36,152 nucleotides of DNA from Ferruginibacter sp. (GTDB lineage Bacteria > Bacteroidota > Bacteroidia > Chitinophagales > Chitinophagaceae), in the NCBI GenBank assembly GCA_025352625.1, contig JANXSR010000436.1, forward strand, positions 1 to 36,152. Reading direction: 5' to 3'. Below the pieces are notes generated by a model. It made no database searches. It was not told the origin of the DNA and saw only the letters and a program-made list of their open reading frames with translations. Below, in pieces: positions 15,355 to 22,887 of the stretch (its first letter is position 1; each line of letters opens with the position of its first letter). Both the position numbers and the translations under genes were made by a program.

Positions 15355-18300
15355 CTACTGTACTTCTAATTTTTGTGTACCCCAGTTTGTACCATCATAT
15401 ATTGAAATGGAATAGACACCTTTTTCTAAACCTTTGACTGATATCTTAACCGATTGAATAGGGGTTTTATAATCAAAGGATTGTCTGATTGTACCTAACC
15501 TGTCTGTTATTTTGATTTTATAAATTAAACCGGCAGATGAGGTTCTCGCAGCAGCGGTGCTGGAACTTGAATTGTCTGCGCTAATAGTAACGTCACTTTG
15601 TGCTGGGTTTGGCGCCACCAAAAACGAAGGCGGGCAAGTGCTATAAACAGTTACTCCATCAACGCTTGCAATACCACATAAATTAGTGTAGTTAAGCCTT
15701 ACAGATCCTCCACCTTTTACGCCAATGTTTGTTGCAGAGCTATTAGGACTATAGATATTAATCTGGCTATTAGGATTCAATGTGCCGACACTCCAAAGCC
15801 AGTTGGTGCCATTGCCCGCTGCGGCAGTCAGCGTCCAACTTTGAAAACCGCTGCTACAGGTTCCTTGCTGGGAGACAATGTTAGCCCCTAATGCACCCAC
15901 GGTTATTACTTTAGAAAATTGGATTGCTCCACAGGAATTTGTAAGTAAAGTTGCCGTTAATGTGACAATGCCATTTGAAATTCGTGTCAATGTTGTGGAA
16001 GGTCCGGTTGATGGGTTAGGCGATGTTACAATATTTTGGGGAGATACGCTCCAGTTTACCACCGCACCTAATGAATTGCCAAAAGTTTCCGAATTGCAAA
16101 TAATATTTTTACCCGTGATAATCGGTGTGCTACAATAGACAGAACAATCAGTTCTAGTGGTGATAACATTATTTAATTCATCAGCAAGCCAGTTTGCGCT
16201 TCTTACTGATAAACCTTCGTGTTGTTGGTTACCATTTGTAGTAAATTGCCATATTATTTGCCCGGTCGGTGAACTGCTCCATATCGTTATTGGAGGCATA
16301 TTAAAGGCTGTCGTAAAATTTGCAAAGGGAGTTTTAAAAGGCGCCAAAGGCGGTGTTGCACCAATATATTTTGCAAGATAGTTTGTGCTTGTAAGCGTTG
16401 TACTACCGCTACCAATATCTAATGCCGATGTGGTCGGTACAAACATAAAACGTCTTTGTATGGCAAAACTATTATCATAATTAAACATCCAGTCTTGCGA
16501 AACTGATCCTGGCTGGTTCCCCAAATAAAGAGTGTAAAAACCGCCAGGATAAGTATCAAAAGGCAACAACCCAGCAGGAGCATTGTATGTTTTATTTGCT
16601 ATATTAATGCTAACCGGAAGTAGCCAAAGAACTTTTTTCGTTATTTTAATATTTCCATAATATACCTGGTTACCACCACCATTTGCAAGGGCTCTTACAT
16701 CAAGTGTTAACTCAAATTTACTACTACCCGGAATAGTAAGCGGCAGTGTTGACGTAAAATTTCCTGTTAAGCCACTTATACCCAATCCCGCCGCCATCAA
16801 AACAAGGTCGCCAATAAAACGGGTTTTTGTTGACCGGTAGTGATATAGCAGGTTTGCTCCTGGAGCAAATTCCTGATCAACGGTACATTCGCTACCATCG
16901 CTAATAGCAACGTTGCGAATATTAAGCGGGTAAGCCCATTGTGTGCGCAACTCCTGTAAAAATTGTTGGTTTGCAGAATTACTTGAGTTATAAAAAAAGT
17001 CTATCCTTTGATTGAGTAATTGCTTCGATGCAGGCCGATCAGCCAAAAAGCCCGCCGCCAAAGGGCTCACTCCGCCCCGGATAAATTGTACAATTTCAAC
17101 GAGACCAGCTAACGGCCCGGTCTTGATGTACAATTTTGAAGCATGCCTTGCCAATGCCTGGTAACCAAGCGGAACATTAGCGCCTTGATGCGGTGCATCA
17201 AGACTTACAAATAAGCTTGTTTCATGTGCCGCAAAGCCTCCGGCCCCGTTAGTACCGCCACCCCTATCCATGCGCCCAAGTGCCATACGAGCTATCACGC
17301 CGCCCATGCTACTTCCGAGAACTACGTTGGGTTGCCTAACCCCATTTAGGGGTTGTTTATTGGCATTTACCCATCTTAATACCTGCTCCAAAACAAGTTC
17401 ATTTCTATGCAAATCATCCGTGCCTTTATCCCAGTTTACATATATTACGTCATAAGAACTGGGGGACCCTGAGATAAGATTTTGCAGTGCAGTACTATTA
17501 CTATTCACAATTGATCTCATAAAGTCAACAAAAGTATTTTCTCCCTCAGGTTCCTCTGGTTTTGTTATATGCCCGGGATCAAATCCTTCGGCAATAATCA
17601 ATGGTTTCCTCAACACTTTGTCATTAACATCATGGTAGCTTATTGCAAGACGAACAACGCCAAACAGGCCATCATACGGTTCGGTTGCAGTGATAAGCTT
17701 AGTTCTATCAATAGTTGTTCTTGCAGACACACCATTACTACCAGCCATATTGCTAATATTATTGAAATAGATTTTACAGTGAGAATACAACTGCTGGCTG
17801 TTGGATAAAGTTACCCGAAACACCCAATGTTTCCATCCGGTGTCGGCATAATTCAGGCTTATTTGCGTGTCAAAATTAACTGTGCGGTATCCTATTCCAT
17901 CACCAGCATCCAGTTGTATGCTGCTTACCTGGCCAGGCATATTGGTAAGCCAAAGATTCGATGGCAATACTACATTACAATAGGTTAGGTTATAGCTAAC
18001 TATACTTGGGCTTATCGCAATGGTAGTAAACTCTTGGTAAGGATTTTGCCAAACACTGTTTACATACACATCCTTCAACCTTCCATTTACTGTTTGCATC
18101 TTACCATTTACTTGAGCATTCGGATCAATAGTATTGTATTTAAAGAGCAGGCCGCTAAGGGTAATGACTTCTTTCTGTCTTGCAATGTAACAAAGGCTGT
18201 CGTAAATAACGGGATGTCTCATGGTGCTAACACTACTGTTAAACCTGCTGGTGTAAAGCGTTTTATAAAGATCACTGTACAAGCCCTGCTCCATTAAAGT

Positions 18301-18528
18301 ACTATCCACTAATACAACACCGTTGTAAATTTTAGGATCCGTAAAATCAAAACCATAATCTACCAACAGGCCTGTATTTACCCTGTCTGGCTCAAGCAAA
18401 CCAAATACCTGGTTTACATAAGTTCTATGGTTCGTGTCAATATCGGCATAAGCAGGAGGCAAAACTGTTTGTGCGACTAAATGTGATGCGATTAGCATTA
18501 CCAAAAAGGTTTGGACAATTTTTTTCAT
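15355..18528 (-). CDS. Secreted alpha/beta-hydrolase-like protein with type IX sorting domain
   Basis: The ~1057-residue protein starts at the MKK codon at 18528, which gives a clean signal peptide (MKKIVQTFLVMLIASHLVAQ); an in-frame ATG 30 bp earlier would overlap the previous gene. After an N-terminal region, residues about 320-480 look like an alpha/beta hydrolase: PLIIAEGFDPGH, YDVIYVNWDKGTDDL, the nucleophile elbow GSSMGG (Ser407), and SLDAPHQGANVPLG. A PKD-like region covers about 800-885 (VVNWSVSPQNI). The last ~85 residues form a type A C-terminal sorting domain (VAPNPAQSDVTIS, ending in KGVYSISIYDGTNWGTQKLEVQ region), so it should be exported by type IX secretion and surface-anchored. 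Lipase or esterase activity is inference from the elbow. It follows a small lipoprotein gene by 26 bp. Confidence 0.82.
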   Translation of the reverse strand: MKKIVQTFLVMLIASHLVAQTVLPPAYADIDTNHRTYVNQVFGLLEPDRVNTGLLVDYGFDFTDPKIYNGVVLVDSTLMEQGLYSDLYKTLYTSRFNSSVSTMRHPVIYDSLCYIARQKEVITLSGLLFKYNTIDPNAQVNGKMQTVNGRLKDVYVNSVWQNPYQEFTTIAISPSIVSYNLTYCNVVLPSNLWLTNMPGQVSSIQLDAGDGIGYRTVNFDTQISLNYADTGWKHWVFRVTLSNSQQLYSHCKIYFNNISNMAGSNGVSARTTIDRTKLITATEPYDGLFGVVRLAISYHDVNDKVLRKPLIIAEGFDPGHITKPEEPEGENTFVDFMRSIVNSNSTALQNLISGSPSSYDVIYVNWDKGTDDLHRNELVLEQVLRWVNANKQPLNGVRQPNVVLGSSMGGVIARMALGRMDRGGGTNGAGGFAAHETSLFVSLDAPHQGANVPLGYQALARHASKLYIKTGPLAGLVEIVQFIRGGVSPLAAGFLADRPASKQLLNQRIDFFYNSSNSANQQFLQELRTQWAYPLNIRNVAISDGSECTVDQEFAPGANLLYHYRSTKTRFIGDLVLMAAGLGISGLTGNFTSTLPLTIPGSSKFELTLDVRALANGGGNQVYYGNIKITKKVLWLLPVSINIANKTYNAPAGLLPFDTYPGGFYTLYLGNQPGSVSQDWMFNYDNSFAIQRRFMFVPTTSALDIGSGSTTLTSTNYLAKYIGATPPLAPFKTPFANFTTAFNMPPITIWSSSPTGQIIWQFTTNGNQQHEGLSVRSANWLADELNNVITTRTDCSVYCSTPIITGKNIICNSETFGNSLGAVVNWSVSPQNIVTSPNPSTGPSTTLTRISNGIVTLTATLLTNSCGAIQFSKVITVGALGANIVSQQGTCSSGFQSWTLTAAAGNGTNWLWSVGTLNPNSQINIYSPNSSATNIGVKGGGSVRLNYTNLCGIASVDGVTVYSTCPPSFLVAPNPAQSDVTISADNSSSSTAAARTSSAGLIYKIKITDRLGTIRQSFDYKTPIQSVKISVKGLEKGVYSISIYDGTNWGTQKLEVQ

Positions 18529-18554
18529 AAATTTTATATTTATAGGATTAAAAT

Positions 18555-19103
18555 TCAATATCGAATATCAAAACGGCCTTCAGTAACATATACTTTTGCC
18601 CCATTATCATTTGTGCCAGAAAAAGAAAAAGTGCCTGAGAGAATTTTGTTAACCTGGTCATGCCGAGTGATAAAAAGGCTACCGGTATCACTTTTGAGTT
18701 TATGATATACAACTAGTCCATTGTTCGCTTCTTCTAAATAAAAAGCTTTCGCACTCCCTATTGAGTCTTCAAAATAATAAGACACACCCTCAAACAATAA
18801 CAGACTATCAGTCACTATGCTTACACCTCTTTTTGGTGAAGACTGATAATTAAAGGCAGGAATATTCAAATGAAAACCGCCGTCAGGTCCGTTGCCCAAA
18901 TAAGGATACTCCACAAAAAGCCCAGGTTTGCCGTTGCCATCTTCTGGAACAAAAACCTTTCCATTCACTTTGCAACCAAAAGTCATTGCTCCGGTGATAG
19001 TCTCAGGCGGTAAGGGCGGGTCTGTTTTATTTTTTTTACATTGGCTAAAAGTAAAAAGAGAAAATAAAAAAAACAGTAGTCCGGGCAGTCTGGCACTTTT
19101 CAT
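18555..19103 (-). CDS. Small lipoprotein, possibly DUF6252-like
   Basis: This is a 182-residue predicted lipoprotein. A hydrophobic signal (MKSARLPGLLFFLFSLFTFS) is followed by QCKKNKTDPP, with the acylated Cys at residue 22. The rest is beta-rich, with the phrase TFGCKVNGKVFVPEDG near the start of the mature domain and FSGTNDNGAKVYVTEGRFDIRY at the end. This is the pattern of small Bacteroidota lipoproteins grouped as DUF6252, an assignment from memory of the motif only. No enzymatic residues are evident. It is the first gene of a probable two-gene unit with the large type IX-secreted hydrolase and may sit with it at the outer membrane. Confidence 0.75.
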   Translation of the reverse strand: MKSARLPGLLFFLFSLFTFSQCKKNKTDPPLPPETITGAMTFGCKVNGKVFVPEDGNGKPGLFVEYPYLGNGPDGGFHLNIPAFNYQSSPKRGVSIVTDSLLLFEGVSYYFEDSIGSAKAFYLEEANNGLVVYHKLKSDTGSLFITRHDQVNKILSGTFSFSGTNDNGAKVYVTEGRFDIRY

Positions 19104-19363
19104 ATAGCATCGTTTAGTAATTCAAAGTAATAGTAATTATTTAATATAAAAATATTTACACATCGGCAATAAGCCATTTCACGTAATAATATTAGGCTAA
19201 CCACCGCTAAAACGATCATTTTTGAAACTCCGTCGTTTGGGATAATATTTCTTTTCGTGGATTTGGATTCACCTGCCATGTCTTTCAACTATTTAATATT
19301 GCTGTATGTGGTATTCGTTCGGCTACTCCGGAAAAATTGTTATGAATGGCAAAAAAAGATGAT
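19104..19363. other. Divergent intergenic region upstream of tetR
   Basis: This AT-rich region lies between the lipoprotein gene (minus) and the tetR promoter. A plus-strand frame is open from a GTG at 19257 into tetR, but its residues are not TetR-like and it crosses the promoter, so I treat it as non-coding. No perfect promoter box is seen for the minus-strand lipoprotein gene; TTACTTTG near 19122 is one mismatch away. Confidence 0.5.
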
Positions 19364-19391
19364 GGAAACTTTGGTTACATTAAAAGTTTCC
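19364..19391 (+). promoter_or_regulatory. Palindromic operator, probably for the TetR regulator
   Basis: GGAAACTTT (19364-19372) and AAAGTTTCC (19383-19391) are perfect 9-nt inverted arms around a 10-nt spacer. The palindrome overlaps the -33 box on its left and ends one base before the -7 box on its right. A repressor bound there would exclude RNA polymerase. Because the next gene is a TetR-family regulator heading an efflux operon, autoregulation is the likely purpose. Confidence 0.65.
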
Positions 19392-19400
19392 TTAGTTTTG
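19371..19400 (+). promoter_or_regulatory. Promoter of the tetR-tolC-MFP-RND operon
   Basis: TTG at 19371-19373, 19 nt of spacer, then TAGTTTTG at 19393-19400: a full match to the Bacteroidota -33/-7 consensus. The ATG used for tetR lies 9 nt after the -7 box, so the 5' untranslated leader is only a few nucleotides. Confidence 0.8.
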
Positions 19401-19409
19401 CACCTGATT

Positions 19410-20036
19410 ATGGCAGATATAGAAACAGGTTTACGGATACAGCAAAAAGCACATGAGCTTTTTATGAAATTTGGGTTACGCAGTGTAAGTATGGATGACA
19501 TTGCCAATAGCCTCGGCATCAGTAAAAAAACAATTTACCAGTATTACGCAGATAAAGATGAACTGGTTGATGCCGTTGTAGATGCTGAATTTGCAAAAAA
19601 TGAAAACATTTGTGAATTTGACCGGCAAAACTCTAAAAATGCAATAGACGAAATTTTTATGGCCATGGATAAGGTGGTAGAAATGTTTAGCAGTATGAAT
19701 CCTTCGCTTGTTTTTGATATGCAAAAATATTATCCAAAGGCATTTCAAAAATTTCACAAGCATAAAAATGATTACCTGTACAATGTAATCAGGGATAATG
19801 TCATCAGGGGAATTAATGAAGAATTGTACAGGTCAGAAATAAATGTCGATATCATTTCAAGGTTTAGAGTAGAGAGTATAATGATTCCCTTTAACCCTGA
19901 GTTTCATACCAAAATGAAATACAAAATGGCCGAAATAGAGGAAGAGTTTATCATTCATTTCCTTTTTGGAATGGCTTCTCCCAAAGGATATAAAATGATT
20001 GTAAAATACCAACAAGAGAGAATTAATAAAAAGTAA
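19410..20036 (+). CDS. TetR-family transcriptional regulator of the efflux operon
   Basis: The 208-residue regulator starts at ATG 19410 (MADIETGLRIQQKAHELFMK). A longer frame exists upstream, but it runs through the promoter and is not TetR-like. The helix-turn-helix is at about residues 25-48: SVSMDDIANSLGISKKTIYQ, then YYADKDELVDAV. The C-terminal ~150 residues are helical and divergent, as usual for ligand-binding domains. It is the first gene of an operon encoding an outer-membrane factor, an adaptor and an RND pump; TolC starts 17 bp after it. A 28-bp palindrome inside its promoter is the probable binding site, so it most likely represses its own operon until a pump substrate binds. The ligand is unknown. 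Confidence 0.92.
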   Translation: MADIETGLRIQQKAHELFMKFGLRSVSMDDIANSLGISKKTIYQYYADKDELVDAVVDAEFAKNENICEFDRQNSKNAIDEIFMAMDKVVEMFSSMNPSLVFDMQKYYPKAFQKFHKHKNDYLYNVIRDNVIRGINEELYRSEINVDIISRFRVESIMIPFNPEFHTKMKYKMAEIEEEFIIHFLFGMASPKGYKMIVKYQQERINKK

Positions 20037-20053
20037 AGATGCAAAGAAGTAAC

Positions 20054-21385
20054 ATGAAAAAAGTAAACCTACTGATGGCTGCGGCCCTGATTTTATTAAG
20101 TAGTAATTTGATGGCACAAAATACAAATCAACTTACAGCTAAACAAACTGTAGATTATGGTTTAAAGAATGCATACCAGGTTAAAAATGCTTTATTGGAT
20201 GTATTAATACAGCAACAATCCAACAGGGATATTACATCTGCAGCTTATCCGCAGATAAATGCCAACGGGTCATTTAATGACTATTTAAATATCCCTACTT
20301 CCCTATTGCCGGGCGAATTTTTTGGTGGAGCACCAGGCTCTTTTATCCCTGTAAAATTTGGCACCAAGTATTCTTCAAGTGCTGGAGTTTCCTTTAACCA
20401 GATATTATTTGACGGGCAGGTATTTGTAGGGCTGCAGGCACGAAAAACAAGTATCGATTTAAGGCAGAAGGCTGCTGAATTAACCGAGGAAAATATCAAG
20501 GCAAATATTTATAAAATCTATTACCAGCTGGTTGTGAGTAAAACGCAAATTAACCTGCTTGATGCCAATATTTCGAGACTGCAAAAACTGGATCATGATA
20601 CAAGGGAAATTTATAAAAACGGATTTGCAGAAAAAGTAGATATAGATAAATTAACGGTTCAGATATCCAACCTGCAAACAGAAAAATTTAAAGTGCAAAA
20701 TACCATTTCGAATGGTTACTCGGGTTTAAAAGTTTTAATTGGCATGCCTGTAAAAGACAGTCTTATTTTGACAGATACCTTAAATGAAGCCCAATTAAAA
20801 GAAGATATATTAGAAAGCAGTACTTATAAATATACAGACCGCAGAGATTACCAGCTGTTAGATCTTACCAGCAAACTTAATCAATACAATATAAAGAGGT
20901 ACAAATTAAGCCAGATACCTACGCTTAGTTTTAATGCCAACTACAGTAAACAGGCACAGCGAAGTCAGTTTGATTTCTTTGAGAAAAAAGATTGGTTTAC
21001 CACTTCTTATATAGGGTTAGCTCTTAAAATACCAATTTTTAACGGTTTTAGTACAAGGGCTAAAATTGCGCAGTCAAAATTAGAATGGCAACAAACCCTT
21101 AACAAGTTGGAAGGGCTTAAAATTAACATTGACAATGATGTTGTAGTGGCGAAAAATAATTTTACAACAGCTATTGCTACCATGGATTTTCAAAAACAGA
21201 ATATGGCTTTGGCAGAACTGGTGTATGAACAAACAAAAAAGAAATACGAAATAGGTACCGGCAGTACTACAGAAATAAATACGGCACAGGTTGATTTACA
21301 AACGGCTCAAACAAATTATATCAGTGCATTGTACGATGCCATTATTGCAAGGGTAGATCTTTTAAAAGCTACTGGAAAATTATAA
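20054..21385 (+). CDS. TolC-family outer-membrane efflux channel
   Basis: The ~443-residue protein starts at ATG 20054, giving the signal peptide MKKVNLLMAAALILLSSNLM then AQ. An ATG 15 bp upstream, next to the tetR stop, would add MQRSN and is less likely. It has the two-fold OEP pattern: LTAKQTVDYGLKNAYQVKNA near the N-terminus, long helical hairpins, and the second-repeat markers YEQTKKKYEIGTGSTTEINT and YDAIIARVDLLKATGKL at the end. These are typical of RND-associated outer-membrane factors of Bacteroidota. It forms the exit duct that joins the adaptor and pump encoded next. The adaptor gene follows within 65 bp. Confidence 0.93.
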   Translation: MKKVNLLMAAALILLSSNLMAQNTNQLTAKQTVDYGLKNAYQVKNALLDVLIQQQSNRDITSAAYPQINANGSFNDYLNIPTSLLPGEFFGGAPGSFIPVKFGTKYSSSAGVSFNQILFDGQVFVGLQARKTSIDLRQKAAELTEENIKANIYKIYYQLVVSKTQINLLDANISRLQKLDHDTREIYKNGFAEKVDIDKLTVQISNLQTEKFKVQNTISNGYSGLKVLIGMPVKDSLILTDTLNEAQLKEDILESSTYKYTDRRDYQLLDLTSKLNQYNIKRYKLSQIPTLSFNANYSKQAQRSQFDFFEKKDWFTTSYIGLALKIPIFNGFSTRAKIAQSKLEWQQTLNKLEGLKINIDNDVVVAKNNFTTAIATMDFQKQNMALAELVYEQTKKKYEIGTGSTTEINTAQVDLQTAQTNYISALYDAIIARVDLLKATGKL

Positions 21386-21448
21386 TAACAATATAAAAAA
21401 ATGACTAATAAAATTAACAACGTGTATAAATTAATTACCCACTCAATT

Positions 21449-22642
21449 ATGAAACAATATGTAGTAATAGGTGCTGCGGCATTGGTATTATTATCTTCTT
21501 GCGGTGATAGTAAAAAAGAAGGCAATGCAAATTTAAATGATAAAAAAGTTGCCCTTGAAAAACTAAAAACTGAAAAGGATAAATTAGATGGAAAGATTAC
21601 CAACCTTGAAACTGAAATTGGTAAACTGGATACAAGTGCGGCGGCTGCTCAAAAAACAAAGTTGGTATCTGTGCAAACATTGTCCACAGCCGATTTTGTG
21701 CATTACATAGAGTTACAGGGACATATAGACGCAGAGAATGTAAGTTATATTACCCCACGTGGTGGCCCCGGACAGGTAAAGGCCATTTATGTGCAGCAAG
21801 GCCAGTTGGTGAAAAAAGGCCAATTGTTATTAAAGCTCGATGATGCAGTGATACAACAAAATGTAGTTGCGGCAAAGCAAGGGTTGGAAAGTATTAAAAC
21901 ACAACTGAGTTATGCAAAAAATATTTACCAGCGTCAGAAAAATTTATGGGATCAGGGTATTGGTACCGAAGTACAATTGATTACTGCAAAAAACAATGTA
22001 GCCACTTTAGAAAATCAGTTAACCACCAGTGAAGAAAATGTTAAGTCTGTGCAAGTACAGTCTAACATGGCGATGGTTTATAGCGATGTAAATGGTGTTG
22101 CAGACATGATGACAGTAAAAGTTGGTGAATTGTTTGGTGCTGCAGGTTCAGGAGTTATAAAAATAGTTAACAACAGCTTATTAAAAATAGTAAGTAACAT
22201 TCCCGAAAATTATTTGGGTACGGTAAGCAAAGGCAGTTCCATTATTGCTTATATGCCAGATGCTAAAAAAACAATCAACACCACTGTTAGTTTTGTAGGA
22301 GCTTCCATTGATATCATAAACAGAGGGTTTGTTGTAGAAGGAAAGTTACCAAATGATCCTGCATTAAAACCCAACCAGATAGCCTTGTTGAAAATTAAAG
22401 ATTATGCGGCGGCCAATAGCATCGCTATACCTTTAAATACATTACAGAATGATGAAAAAGGAAAATTTGTAATGGTAGCCAGTACGGAAAATGGTAAAAT
22501 GATTGCGCACAAGCGCCCGGTAAATATTGGTTTATTAAACGGAGATGTGCTCGAAATAAAAACAGGCTTAAAAGCAGGTGATGTGTTGATTACGGAAGGG
22601 TTTGGAAGCCTGTATGAAGGTCAGTTACTGACATTGAAATAA
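21449..22642 (+). CDS. RND efflux periplasmic adaptor (membrane fusion) lipoprotein
   Basis: The ~397-residue adaptor starts at ATG 21449, where a lipoprotein signal begins (MKQYVVIGAAALVLLSSCGD; acylated Cys in LSSC). The 16-residue upstream extension is not hydrophobic and is unlikely. Residues about 30-65 form a short Lys/Glu/Leu-rich coiled coil, an added feature before the core. The core follows the usual order: a lipoyl/barrel-sandwich half motif (PGQVKAIYVQQGQLVKKGQLLLKL), a helical hairpin, the second lipoyl half, a beta-barrel and a membrane-proximal domain (AGDVLITEGFGSLYEGQ). It bridges TolC and the RND pump. The pump gene follows only after a 245-bp palindrome array, an unusual gap for this pair. 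Confidence 0.93.
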   Translation: MKQYVVIGAAALVLLSSCGDSKKEGNANLNDKKVALEKLKTEKDKLDGKITNLETEIGKLDTSAAAAQKTKLVSVQTLSTADFVHYIELQGHIDAENVSYITPRGGPGQVKAIYVQQGQLVKKGQLLLKLDDAVIQQNVVAAKQGLESIKTQLSYAKNIYQRQKNLWDQGIGTEVQLITAKNNVATLENQLTTSEENVKSVQVQSNMAMVYSDVNGVADMMTVKVGELFGAAGSGVIKIVNNSLLKIVSNIPENYLGTVSKGSSIIAYMPDAKKTINTTVSFVGASIDIINRGFVVEGKLPNDPALKPNQIALLKIKDYAAANSIAIPLNTLQNDEKGKFVMVASTENGKMIAHKRPVNIGLLNGDVLEIKTGLKAGDVLITEGFGSLYEGQLLTLK

Positions 22643-22648
22643 CTTCCG

Positions 22649-22868
22649 TCTCCTAAAGGGGCGAAGAAGAATCCCCCATCCCCTAAAGGGGTGACTGGAA
22701 GAAAAGAGCGAAAAGCCCCCTGTCCCCTAAAGGGGTGACTGGAAGAAAAGGGGGAAAATAAAACATAATCTACCCAACACCCCTTTATGGGATGGGGGCA
22801 AAATAAAACACAATCTCCTCACGCTCCTTTAGGGGATGGGGGCTCACAATCTCTACCCCCTTTAGGGG
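22649..22868. repeat. Array of CCCCTAAAGGGG palindromes in both orientations
   Basis: Six copies of a 12-bp palindrome-like core lie between the adaptor and pump genes. Three read CCCCTAAAGGGG or one mismatch (22650-22661, 22680-22691, 22724-22735). Three read the reverse complement CCCCTTTAGGGG or near it (22780-22791, 22824-22835, 22857-22868). Copies 2 and 3 share 28 identical bases (22679-22706 and 22723-22750). The reverse copies carry the mirrored flank GGATGGGGGC. Successive core starts are 30, 44, 56, 44 and 33 nt apart, a nearly symmetrical layout, so the transcript could fold into one large hairpin as well as six small ones. No reading frame crosses the array. It looks like an interspersed intergenic repeat family, which is inference. 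Confidence 0.85.
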
Positions 22869-22887
22869 ATGGAAGCAACTAATTTGT

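Noticed and set aside
19257-19409. 51-residue N-terminal extension of the TetR regulator from a GTG codon
   Set aside because: It would be translated across a complete promoter and operator, and its residues do not resemble a TetR N-terminus; MADIETGLRIQQKAHELF at 19410 does.
22649-22868. CRISPR array
   Set aside because: The repeats are short palindromes in both orientations, with unequal spacing and no uniform unique spacers; no cas genes are nearby.
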